Positions 54,319-63,785 of a stretch of DNA of 64,000 bases are shown piece after piece. The stretch's first letter is position 1, and the number at the start of each line of letters is the position of its first letter. The notes beneath the pieces were generated by a model. The model ran no database searches, was not told where the DNA came from, and was given only the letters and a program-made list of their open reading frames with translations. The position numbers were made by a program, and so were the translations under genes. Origin of the DNA: [Phialemoniopsis] sp. UDSM-2020 (taxonomy: Eukaryota > Ascomycota > Sordariomycetes > Thyridiales > Thyridiaceae); NCBI GenBank assembly GCA_018873225.1, contig JAEILZ010000008.1, positions 434,001 through 498,000 of the forward strand, read 5' to 3'.

Positions 54319-55557
54319 TCAAGCCGTAGGTACCGGATGCCCCAGGCTAAGAGTAGGCTGATAGGTGGCAACGTCTCTTCCCCCAAAGTCCCAGACAGAA
54401 TAGAATTTGCTTAGGAAAGCCTTTCCGAGCAAGGTAAAGCCGCCCTCCTCAAACGGCGGCCAGCAAGCCCCCTCCTTTGCAGGGAACCCAGGTCGAGCAA
54501 GTTGATCGCCAGTCAGTGTAACAGTGCGGAAGTCATCCTGGCTCTCAAATGGCCCAAACTCAAAGGAGACCGACCAGGATGAGTTGAAGTCGGTGCACAT
54601 GAGAACTTGGTGTCCATTGAGCAGTGCTGTCCAGTTCATTCCAATGGATTCGTACACCGATTCAATCTTTTCGGAGGGCAAGACTATTCCACCGCCTCCA
54701 GTATCAAAGACAACGTTTCCAGTGCCGAAGTCGGTGCTGGTTTCGGTCCTGCCGTTTGGGTCGGTGCCCACGATTGAGGCCATGCGGGATCGCCACACCT
54801 GGTACTGGCCATCTCGAGAAACAATTGGGATGGTCGTCATTGAGCCGTCGACATACTTTTCCTCGTGGGAGTCGCCGATTGTAACATGGCCTGCAGCCGA
54901 GCTATCGGCGTCTGGACTAGCGGCGGGGTCATAGAAGATGGAAAACCTGGGCTTGTCGAGGAGTGGTAGTAGGGTTTCGACCACTGTATCCGCACCGCCT
55001 ACTGAGATGGTTGAGAAGGCGAGGCCAAGGAAGCCGTCGCTAGACATCGCAGCCCAATTGGATTGGCTCGCAGCCAGAAATGTCTGATTCCACTCGAAGT
55101 CGTTCCATTGAAACAAATCCATCGCTGTCGGCCCTGCTACGGCGCCTCCGGAGTATTCGATAGATCCGTACTGGCCGGTGAGAGACGCCGTTGACGATGC
55201 GTTGACATTGTATCCGATGCGCTGGTAACTACGCATGTAAGCTAAGAGTCCTGGTTCTCGTGTTCCAAGCACGATGTGAGCCTTACCCTGAGATGTTGGT
55301 GCAGCCCTTCGCGCACTTGTCATCAACTACCCAAGTTGAAGCACTTCCAGTATCAAACATGAGCCGGTATGTCTTGGCTGGCGTTCCGATATCGACCTCT
55401 ACAAGGCACTGTGAAGATTAGTCTCTCAATCATGGCCGTTGTCACAGGGCCTTGCACTTACATAGCCATTGTCCAGCACCATGGGCAGTTCAAGGACAAC
55501 ACCACTTGTCAGCGACAGTAGCGGCAACACCGCTGCGGCAGTGAAAGAACGCATCAT
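54319..55557 (-). CDS. secreted pepsin-like aspartic protease (family A1)
   Basis: Three exons (55557-55462, 55408-55287, 55228-54319) give 375 residues. A signal peptide (MMRSFTAAAVLPLLSLTSGVV) is followed almost directly by the mature enzyme, without a long propeptide. The two catalytic aspartates are D51 in MFDTGSAST and D248 in VVFDTGGGG. A CAKGC disulfide loop follows the first site, and intron 2 must use the GCGTAG acceptor to restore NISGYQRIGYN. The C-terminal FTLLGKAFLSKFYSVWDF is typical of the family. It should be an extracellular acid protease. The second methionine at 55554 is an equally good start. It is divergent from the metalloprotease gene, suggesting a pair of secreted proteases. 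Confidence 0.92.
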
Positions 55558-56085
55558 GCAGCTTACCTCAATCGACCCTAAGACGATTTGTGACTCCTTT
55601 ACCGACGAGATCAAAGGATTTCGAGGCTTTTATGGTTTGATTTAACGCCAGAATGCAATTATCAGCATGCCGATCATGAATTACCATTTAGAGAAGTTAA
55701 AGCCGAGAACCGCAATACGAAGTGCGTGGCCGCGAAAACCTCGGCGTGGAACCTGGGCGTGGACGCGTCTCGCCGCGATCCTGGTTGATCGCCTCGTATC
55801 CAGATCGAGTAGGTAGCAGTTCTATGTTCTCATTAGGGAAGGTGTACATGGATTCATATCGGCTGCTGTTAAGCTTAATCCTGGTTTATCCACCTACATC
55901 CGCATTGCGGAGCCGAAGCAGGGGTGCATTAAGTGGTGCTTGTTCATGCAACAGGCGGATACGACTCACTGACAGTTTCTGTGCTATTTCCTTGTATAAA
56001 CATCCCGCATCGCTTAGCAGTGCGGGAACATCCTGCAACTACTCCTCACGATCTCAGAAACTCAAATGGTAATCCTCAAGGCATC
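55558..56085. promoter_or_regulatory. divergent promoter between two secreted protease genes
   Basis: 528 bases between head-to-head starts. TATAAA at 55995-56000 lies 91 bases upstream of the metalloprotease ATG. Shared control of both proteases is plausible. Confidence 0.5.
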
Positions 56086-57096
56086 ATGAAGACGAGATCA
56101 GTCGCCCTGCTCTGGAGTCTAGCACTGGCTGCTATCGCATACGGCCATTGTGGCTCGGAAGAAATAGTCCCAGAAGCTATTGTTGCAGCACGCAGACTTC
56201 AAACTCAACAGAGAGCTACTCGGAAGACGGCTCTATCGCCTTCGGGGTTGCATGGACGAGCACATGATGGACTACTGATATCGACTTATCTTCATGTCGT
56301 TGAGACCCACGACATGGTGGGATATGTCACGGACGAGATGTTGCAAAACCAGGTATGACCTCCGAAAGTATCTTTGGAATGAAGGCGAAGCTGAGTCGAC
56401 GAATAGATGCGAGTACTAAACGAGACATATCTCCTGCACAATATCCAATTCGTCGTCAAGAATGTCTCGCATACGGTCAATGACGCCTGGGCTACCACGA
56501 CCAGACTTAGAGAGAAGGACCTAGCGCTTCGCCAAGGCACTTACGATGAATTGAATATCTACTTTGAGACTGGGCTGATGAGAGATGGTTCCGTGACTGG
56601 AATCTGCGGCTTCCCTGTCGAAGACCCACTCAACGATGGCATCAATGGCACTTCCTGGTCCGTCTACGACGGATGCCATGTCAGCCCGGGTACCATGCCT
56701 GGAGGGAATGGGACATACTTCAACCCGAACGACAACAAAGGCAAGACGGCGACGCACGAGGTCGGGCATTGGTTCGGTCTCTTCCACACATTTGAAGGCT
56801 TTTCTTGTTCTGGCGAGGGCGATCTCATCGACGACACGCCCTTCCTGATCACGGCGACGGTTGGTTGCCCGGAGTCGCCGGACACCTGTCCTGACCAGCC
56901 CGGATTGGACCCGATTCACAACTATATGGACTACAGTAGTCACGACTGGTATGCATGCGACCGACCCATTGAGAGTTTTAAGTATGGCTAACAAATTGGC
57001 AGCTTGCATGAGTTCACGCCTTTGCAAGAGGAGCGCATGTATAGTTCGTTCAACACTTTAAGACGCGGAAAGACCTTCCCGAAGCCACCTCTTTGA
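56086..57096 (+). CDS. secreted zinc metalloprotease, family M43 (pappalysin/MEP1-like)
   Basis: Three exons (56086-56352, 56407-56948, 57003-57096) give 300 residues. A signal peptide covers about 1-20 and a short propeptide follows. The metzincin motif HEVGHWFGLFH gives zinc ligands H206, H210 and H216 with catalytic E207. The Met-turn NYMDYSSH follows about 60 residues later, interrupted after SSHDC by the last intron. Cysteines near CPESPDTC and CSGEGD support an extracellular, disulfide-bonded enzyme. Related fungal proteins are secreted peptidases implicated in nutrition or host interaction. The C-terminus LHEFTPLQEERMY matches the family end. Confidence 0.93.
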
Positions 57097-57180
57097 CTGC
57101 ATCAGTGGTAAGTATTCTTTGGCGAAGGAATCAGAATCGATGCAGGGCGAGGTTCAATCTAGCATGTGGACCTGTCAATT

Positions 57181-57672
57181 TCAAGTATTTTGGCGCATAA
57201 GAAAGGCCGCATCCGCTCCATACTCCATCAGCTTCTCCGACAAGTCTGCATCTACGGACCCCGGAGCGAAGCCGAAGCGTGACCAAAAGGGCGTCGTTCC
57301 GTAAACCGATATGAGACAGGTTGTAGCGTAGCGCTGGGCGATACCGAGCAGCCTGTTGATACATGCGGCTGCATGTCCGCGACCGCGTAGATTTTCCGAG
57401 ATAGCGACGTCGTGTATGTAGTACGTATTTGCTTCAGTGTCTATCTGTCCGAGCAGGCTGTCGAGCGCAGGTGGGTGACCGCTGCGAATGGGATGTGAGA
57501 TGGCATAGCCGCAGATGTCGCCACCATCTTCAAGAACCATGCAGCCTTCTGGAAAGAGCCTGATGCGTTCTGAGAATACCTCTTCGCTCTCTGGTAGGTT
57601 GGGATGAACCTCATCAGCGACACGCGTAAGACTCTGCACGTCGCCAACGGACGCACAGCGCCAAGTGGCCAT
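57181..57672 (-). CDS. GNAT-family N-acetyltransferase
   Basis: Intronless gene of 163 residues starting at ATG 57672. The GNAT core is clear: an N-terminal alpha/beta region ending in VLEDGGDICGYAISHPI (strands 2-4), YYIHDVAISENLRGRGHA (strand 4 and the acetyl-CoA pyrophosphate loop R-x-x-G-x-G/A), and the C-terminal FWSRFGF. The substrate is unknown; proteins of this size and style acetylate small amines or antibiotics. It ends 84 bases from the metalloprotease stop in a convergent pair and shows no sign of damage. Confidence 0.88.
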   Translation of the reverse strand: MATWRCASVGDVQSLTRVADEVHPNLPESEEVFSERIRLFPEGCMVLEDGGDICGYAISHPIRSGHPPALDSLLGQIDTEANTYYIHDVAISENLRGRGHAAACINRLLGIAQRYATTCLISVYGTTPFWSRFGFAPGSVDADLSEKLMEYGADAAFLMRQNT

Positions 57673-58534
57673 GTCGGGGTCGCATTGAACGTCCGTACGT
57701 AAAGCTCGTCAATGGGCTAGGAATCAAGAAGCGTTGGATTGCATGGGAAAGAAATTTCTTTTATCGCGACAATGTTGTCCGGGATGTTTGCCATCGAGAT
57801 TCGAGTGACGTATGACAGAAGGGCGCCAGACGCAGACACAAGCACCGCTGCTGCCCCAGATCACCTGACGCGAGAGTAATAAGCGAGCGCAGTGCGTAGT
57901 GCACCAAGCTGCCGACACTAGCAACCCAAGTTGTGGGTCTACGATTCGTACTCTGAGCTGGACCATGGCCATGGAGGCGATGAAAACAATGCACTCTCTT
58001 AGCTGCCCAAGTGGGTGTCAGAAAGGTTGTGACGGTTTGAATTCAATCTCTACCAAAGTTACTAACAAAATGAGTGATCCAAACGGGCTTAGATAGTAGG
58101 ATAATCCTGGGTGATCAGTTATGAATTAAGGTACATCGAGAAGGCAAACCGTCAACTAATCTGTCACCCACTTGCTGCCCTTGGTAGCTATCTCTATTGT
58201 AGTAAAAAGATTCTCAGTTTATTGGTGGAAGTATTGCTGTCTACCAGCGTGCGGCACGCAATAGCAATGTGGAATTTCATTTGCGAATGTGGAATTTTCT
58301 GGAGTGGATTCCACATGTGGCGATATTCCACTCCAGCAATTTTGACCTTCGACTAACTGCGTCACGCTTTGTAGGAGACTCACTTGGACTTATACAGAGT
58401 TGAAAACAATGCGTAGCTAGTGAATCTTGAAGTGAGAATCAAATCCAAAACCTCGATTTTGGCCCTGCACTAGGTTTACTCACTGTTTCTGGCCCAACTG
58501 CTGTCATCGAGTGCATGTCAACTACTCATCAAAT
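57673..58534. other. intergenic region with palindromic promoter elements
   Basis: 862 bases between the GNAT start and the dioxygenase start, divergent. No gene seen. The right third holds the repeats and hairpin listed separately. Confidence 0.5.
58266..58336. repeat. direct repeats and nested inverted repeat with GGAAT/ATTCC motifs
   Basis: AATGTGGAATTT occurs twice (58266-58277 and 58286-58297). CTGGAGTGGA (58299-58308) pairs with TCCACTCCAG (58327-58336) as a perfect 10-bp inverted repeat, with the perfect palindrome CCACATGTGG (58311-58320) in the loop. It lies about 200 bases upstream of the dioxygenase-like gene. A protein-binding site or a decayed mobile element end are the main options. 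Confidence 0.6.
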
Positions 58535-59689
58535 ATGCCTTCTGCCATTACACCCTGGCCAGCGAGTAGTCCAGCTTGGGAGCATCCCAAATACGGGCCT
58601 CCTAGCAGCATAAGTGTTGAAGGTAATACTGGTGGACAGGTGAGTTGAGATGTCTTGAGCGAAAAAAACTCGGACATTCCAAGCTGACAACTGCAAGATC
58701 GACCCAAAAGGCCTTCGATGGTTAGAGCCCGTAAGCAAAGATCTGTCTAATCAGGAGCTACAAGACCGATTTGAACGTGATGGGGTTCTTCTTGTCAAAG
58801 CAGTGATGCCGCGAGAAAGAGTTCTTGCTATGCGCAAGAGGTACTTCGAATACGTCTCGTCGTCGGGCGTTCTCAAGCAGGGCAGTGATCCCGAAGACGG
58901 CATATTTTGCGGTGGTGACCCACACAAGTTTGGTAAGAGCAACTGGCACCTCCTTGGTCTGTGACTATGATGGCCTGGCGATACTGACACACAACACGCC
59001 TAGCTGGCCCTGGGGTAGCCTCACACCTTGGTCTGACCGAGGCTGAATGTGACTTCCTCGCGAAGTCCGTGTCCGCACACCAAGAACAATGGGTACAAGA
59101 CTTCGCGCGAGATCCGCATATTCTAGCCATGGTGAGCAGGATAAAGCCTCGCTGGAAAGAACCGTTCGTCTTCCGGCGACAACTTCTGCGCACCAACATA
59201 CCCAACTCGGAGGGCACCGCTACGAAAGTGCACTTCGACCAACCTTTCCTGCGGGTCGCGCCGCCCACGTCTCTCACAGCTTGGGTGCCCATCGGTGACA
59301 TCTCGCCCAGGTCTGGCGGTCTCATCTATCTTGAGAACTCTGTACCACTCGGATTCGAAATAGAAGACAAATTCACGGAGCTGAACGCAGCTTTGCCGTT
59401 GGAGGAGCGCCTGTCCGCCTTCAACGTCAATATGATGGATCGAGGTAACCTGTCCCGCGACCCAAGCAAATTTGCTCGCGAAAAAGGCGGCGGCCGGAAG
59501 TGGCTTATTGCCGACTACGAGGCTGGTGATGCGGTGTTCCACCACCCGTGCATGATCCATGCCTCTGGGGTCAATCGGGATCCGGATGGTCGTATTCGTC
59601 TTGCCACTGATCTCCGTTTTGCTGATCGCGCGGACAAATATGATTATCGATGGGCAGAAAACTACTTCAAACCTGGAGATGGGCTATGA
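58535..59689 (+). CDS. phytanoyl-CoA dioxygenase (PhyH)-like Fe(II)/2-oxoglutarate oxygenase
   Basis: Three exons (58535-58639, 58698-58932, 59004-59689) give 341 residues. The iron-binding facial triad is visible as H190-x-D192 in VHFDQPF and distal H299 in MIHASGVN, with the 2-oxoglutarate arginine in GRIRLATDLRF. An N-terminal segment LQDRFERDGVLLVKAVMPRE is the usual start of the PhyH fold. The family hydroxylates small molecules, in fungi often secondary metabolites or fatty acyl chains; the substrate is unknown. An out-of-frame ATG at 58515 could act as a short upstream frame. It sits just before the dehalogenase-like gene, but no shared element was found. Confidence 0.88.
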
Positions 59690-60179
59690 GGTTCTGTAAT
59701 CCATGTAAAATACAGATAAATGTCACACCTGGAAGCTCCCCTTAGTAATGTCCTTCCTTTAAACATAGGGGTGAGCTGGCATGGTCTTAGCCTGAGCCGA
59801 ACCTGAGCCTGCCTGAGCTGGGCTGAGCTGGCCTAAGCCTAGGCCCTTGCTAGATACAATCCTTATTTCCCTAGCTAAACTTACCAGTTGAACCTTCTCC
59901 TATGGTTAAGGGCCTGCGCCAGCTCTCATTCTAGACAAAGTCTTGGCATCACTCCTGGATAAAACGGCTCGACCGGTTCGACCGGATCGGGTGGGGAATC
60001 CGGGATCAAAAATACAGATATCTCAACCGCCGAAACCAAGCAATTCTCGTATATACGAATTGAGGAAAATCACATACACTGTAGAAGACACGGAGCGGAT
60101 TATCGCGTATATTTAAACCTGTAGAACTCTGTCATCTCATCTTTCTACGAGATATCTGGATAAACAAAACAACCCCACA
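59690..60179. promoter_or_regulatory. promoter of the dehalogenase-like gene with tandem CGG repeats
   Basis: Three tandem 9-bp units CGGCTCGAC, CGGTTCGAC, CGGATCGGG occupy 59965-59991, about 190-215 bases upstream of the start, a form suitable for a Zn2Cys6 regulator. A TATA-like TATATTTA lies at 60108-60115. Further left, 59775-59850 is a low-complexity stretch of degenerate GAGCC/GAGCTG/CTAAGCC units. Confidence 0.5.
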
Positions 60180-61121
60180 ATGGCAACCGAACTATTCCCC
60201 GGCTTCAGCCGTCAGATCTTCCAAACCCCTGATGGGGTGTCTATCTTTGTTCGTGCAAAGACAGAGGCCACGAAGCCTCCACTGTTACTCCTACACGGAT
60301 TTCCCCAAACGCATGTCGAATTTCATGCCATTGCTCCATCCTTGTCGCCGTATTTCAGCCTCGTCCTCATGGATCTTCGCGGTTATGGCGCCTCGTCAGT
60401 GGCCCCGAGCGTCAGGGGCTCCGGCTATTCCAAACGGCTTATGGCCCAGGATTGCACATTCGTGATGGATCGACTCGGCTATGACAAGTTCAGCGTCGTG
60501 GGACACGACCGAGGCGCGAGAGTCGCATACCGTCTGGCTTTTGATCAGCCGGACAGGCTCCTGAAAGTGGTTGTTGTGGATATCATCCCGACGGCCGCCA
60601 TGTACAGCGGATTCGGCAATATCAGTGCCGGTCTGAGGGCATATCATTGGCTATTTCTTGCACAGCCTGATCCCTTTCCCGAAACAATGATCAAAGGGAA
60701 CGACAAGGGCAAAGTATTCTTGGAACATACACTGGCTTCGTGGACGAAAAAGGGTAGCCTTGACGACTTCACCGAGACAGCACTTGAGGAGTATCGAAGA
60801 GCGTACTGTGATCACGCGAGAATCCACAGCACTTGCGAGGACTACCGCGCTGGGGCGTATATCGACAGAGTCTACGATGAAGAGGAGCTCAAGTCAGGAA
60901 ACAAGATTGATACCCCGATGCTGGCAGTCTGGGGTTCCGCGGGGTTATTTGCAGGGGCTATGGCGGAAACGGGTACGGAGAGCCCACTGGAGGTCTGGAA
61001 GAAGTTCGCCCGAGATGTACGTGGGAAGGGCCTGAACTGTGGGCACTTTGTGCCCGAAGAGGACCCCGAAGGCCTGATTGTAGCTCTGCTAGAGTTTTTA
61101 CGTGAAGGTGTGAAACAGTGA
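60180..61121 (+). CDS. fluoroacetate dehalogenase-like alpha/beta hydrolase
   Basis: Intronless gene of 313 residues. It has the alpha/beta hydrolase pattern HGFPQTH, MDLRGYG and a nucleophile elbow GHDRGAR. Comparison with bacterial fluoroacetate dehalogenases (the Rhodopseudomonas RPA1163 type) places every described active-site residue: nucleophile D110, carboxylate-binding R111 and R114, acid D134 in VVDIIPT, general base H289 in CGHFVPEE, and the halide pocket H156-W157 in AYHWLFLAQP and Y222 in CEDYRAG. Such enzymes hydrolyse fluoroacetate to glycolate and fluoride. Epoxide hydrolases lack this HW...Y set. Its neighbour, 479 bases downstream, is an FlK-like thioesterase, which strengthens the organofluorine reading. 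Substrate is still inferred. Confidence 0.85.
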   Translation: MATELFPGFSRQIFQTPDGVSIFVRAKTEATKPPLLLLHGFPQTHVEFHAIAPSLSPYFSLVLMDLRGYGASSVAPSVRGSGYSKRLMAQDCTFVMDRLGYDKFSVVGHDRGARVAYRLAFDQPDRLLKVVVVDIIPTAAMYSGFGNISAGLRAYHWLFLAQPDPFPETMIKGNDKGKVFLEHTLASWTKKGSLDDFTETALEEYRRAYCDHARIHSTCEDYRAGAYIDRVYDEEELKSGNKIDTPMLAVWGSAGLFAGAMAETGTESPLEVWKKFARDVRGKGLNCGHFVPEEDPEGLIVALLEFLREGVKQ

Positions 61122-61600
61122 TCCATTATTGTAGTGTCAATATACACTCCTTCTGGGTAATCTTCTTGGATGTCATAGCATGCAGCTTGAGGCATGTTTC
61201 AATAAAAAAGTCGTGTCCGTAACACGGCATCTTCAGCAAGAATAGCGGCGATCTCTAGGGAGTACCGTCATGATGTAGGGCAACAGATTCAATGTCCGTC
61301 TGATTCGTGGTAATTACGTTCGTTGTCTTCGATGTCCGAGGTATCCACTCTCAATCTCCGATTTAGACGAATGTCCGAGGCTAAGGGCCGAGCGAAGTTC
61401 CGCCTCATCCATCTCCAACTCAGGACGGAAAAGGAATTTGCTGTCCATTTCCAAGACAAGTATTTGTGTTAAAGTGAGTCCTAGGGACTACTTTTCGCGT
61501 AATAGGAAGTGGTCCAATCGAGTGGCGCTCATTATTGCTGACCTTTTTCCTTATACCCCTATCTTGAACTACGCTGCTTAAGATCCACCCTGTCAAATCC
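61122..61600. promoter_or_regulatory. promoter of the FlK-like gene with phased ATGTCCG repeats
   Basis: ATGTCCG occurs at 61292, 61332 and 61371, spaced 40 and 39 bases; the last two extend to ATGTCCGAGG. They lie 230-310 bases upstream of the thioesterase start. Reverse-strand reading gives CGGACAT, a CGG half-site. Confidence 0.45.
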
Positions 61601-62014
61601 ATGGCCACTTTAAGTCTCGAGCCAGGTGCAAAGACCGCTGCACAGCTGTGTGTCAAAGAATCTGACCTCGCCATTGCCATATCGGAGGACTCGCAAGATA
61701 ATTTCCCGAAAGTCTTTGCAACAGCGCGCCTAGTTGCGTTGATGGAAATTGCGAGCGCTCGAGCCCTTTCCCCACAGCTCAAGCCGGGGCATCTGTCCGT
61801 CGGAGTCAGTATTGATATGACACACACTGCTCCTACACCACCTGGGGCCGCAGTCACTGCGGAGGCGACGTACAGGGGAATGGAAGGCAAGCTTCATGTA
61901 TTTGACGTTATCGCCAAGGATCGGGGCGGAGAGATCGGAAGGGCCGTTCACAAGCGGGCAGTTGTGGACGTGGAAAGGCTGGAGAGAGCGGCGGAGAAGA
62001 GGGTTGCTACATAG
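61601..62014 (+). CDS. fluoroacetyl-CoA thioesterase (FlK)-like hotdog protein
   Basis: Intronless gene of 137 residues, the same size as Streptomyces cattleya FlK (139). The diagnostic segments are FPKVFATARLVALME and MTHTAPTPPG. FlK's catalytic residues Thr42, Glu50 and His76 correspond to T41, E49 and H75, and the gate phenylalanine Phe36 to F35, each shifted by one. The C-terminal HKRAVV also matches. FlK hydrolyses fluoroacetyl-CoA, preventing its conversion to toxic fluorocitrate. A general hotdog thioesterase acting on another small acyl-CoA remains possible because the family has unstudied members in fungi. It lies between the dehalogenase-like gene and a carboxylate-type transporter. 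Confidence 0.85.
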   Translation: MATLSLEPGAKTAAQLCVKESDLAIAISEDSQDNFPKVFATARLVALMEIASARALSPQLKPGHLSVGVSIDMTHTAPTPPGAAVTAEATYRGMEGKLHVFDVIAKDRGGEIGRAVHKRAVVDVERLERAAEKRVAT

Positions 62015-62105
62015 ACAATAGAAGAATACATATTGCTCATGTCTTGAATGCTATTCTGCCAAACAGTGAGACACTCGCTACTCGCGCTCACAGCCCTGTA
62101 CAATA

Positions 62106-63785
62106 TCACAGCATATATCTGAAGCCCTCCTTGCGCTGGTTTGGGTTCTGACGATCTGCTAATTGCTCCAAGTGCCTAGCCTTGTTTACGAGATCCCTGT
62201 GCTGCTCAAATGCCACTGCCTCGTCCGCTGCCAGCTTCTTGTTCTCCGCGACCAGGCTTTGCCTGAAGATGAAGTTGAGCAGAATCGTGGCCCCATACAT
62301 GGCGGTAGTGATACCGAAGGATGTGCGAAATGACGGCCCAAAGCTCGTCGGCCAAATGTACGAACCTGCAACGGCACCGAGCTGCGACACTGCGTTGACG
62401 AAAGAGATGACAACGGCTCGCTTAGCGGGCGGTCGCGGAAAAGATGACGACAACCAGGGGAACATGATGATGTAACCAGCATACGAGGATGTCATGAAGA
62501 AGAGCGACAGGTACCGTGCGGCGATATGAGTCGGCGCTGTGGCCATGGCGATGATGAAGCCGACGATACCGAGGGCGAGCGGCCATATGTGGTGAAGGAA
62601 GCGTTCCTGCTGGCGATCTGAGTGCCAAGTGTTGAAAAGCGCGACCAGGCAGGAGAAGACCCATGGTGGGGCGGCAAGAAGTAGTGTCTTTGTGTTGTCG
62701 TAGCCAAGAGTCTTGGTGAGCGTCGGGAAGTACGTGGAGAAGGACGTTCCGCAGATCATGGCTGTCTGAGACAGGCCGAGAAGGTAGAGCTTCCAGTCGC
62801 TGAAGGCTAGCTTGGCGCCGTGGTACCACTTTTCGTCGGCAGAGTCGACGTCCACTTCGCCGACATCTTCGAGCATGCGCAGCTGGGCGACTTGGATCTC
62901 TTCCTCTGTGAAGTGCCGCTTGGTGTTGTTGGGGAAATCAGGAAGAATAAAGGGCGAGATAGCGGCAACCGCCATGGTGATGGCTCCCTCGACGAAGAAA
63001 AGCCACCTCCATGCTCTGTGGCCGAGCATGCCTTCCATGTTCGCCAGGATGCCAGCGGCGATGAGGCTTCCGAAAGCGTTCGAGATGAGGTTGCCACAGT
63101 AGAAGATGGCGATGCGGAGCGACAACTCTTTCTTGGTGTACCACTTCGAGAGAAGGAAGAATGAGCCCGGTGAGAAGGCAGCCTCCACAAGACCGATGAA
63201 GAAGCGGCAGGCCACGGCCCCAGAGTACGACTGTACGATGCCAGTCAGGAGAGAAATGAGGCCCCAGACCATCATGCACGCGGGCAAGTATAGGGACGGG
63301 CGGCCAATTTTGTTCTGCGAATCGGAAGAACCCGGATTAGAACTTCACTGCACAGTAGACAGTCTATCGAGTTGACTCACCATGATCATATTGGAAGGGA
63401 CTTGGAACAAAATGAAACCCGCAAAGAGAATCGACATAACAGTTGCAAAGTCCGTGTCGGTCATGTTGAGATCGGACTGGAATCCTTGAAGTCTTGATGG
63501 AAGTCAGTACACATCATATCCGGCACCTGGTTAGTTCCTGTGCTATGGAACGTACCGAGCTGCAGCCGCGTTGGACCGGTCAATGTAGTTGAGAATGTAG
63601 ATGACTACGAGGAGGGACATCTTCGCGTCGAGCTTCCAGACGAGCGATCTCTCGACTTTCTTACGGCGCTCCGTGCCGAGAGCTAGAGGGCTCGGTAGAG
63701 CATCGACGTGCTCCGCCTCGACGTGACCAGCAACGGCCATGGTGTCCTTCAGGGCCGCTGACGGGACAGCAGGGTCGCCAGACAT
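62106..63785 (-). CDS. MFS transporter of the anion:cation symporter (allantoate permease) family
   Basis: Three exons (63785-63556, 63492-63381, 63314-62106) give 516 residues. About 12 membrane segments are visible. Family signatures include LLVVIYILNYIDRSNAAAAR in the first segment, QVPSNMIMNKIGRPS, CRFFIGLVEAAFSPGSFFLLSKWY and the loop RIAIFYCGNLIS. This group carries organic anions such as allantoate, nicotinate and other carboxylates. It is transcribed towards the FlK-like gene, with 91 bases between stop codons. Together with the dehalogenase-like and thioesterase-like genes, an organic-acid transporter would complete a fluoroacetate uptake or export function; this is inference. The gene is complete. 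Confidence 0.92.

Noticed and set aside
60180..61121. Epoxide hydrolase
   Set aside because: The His-Trp and Tyr halide-pocket set and the R-x2-R carboxylate clamp fit fluoroacetate dehalogenases; the paired epoxide-opening tyrosines are not evident.
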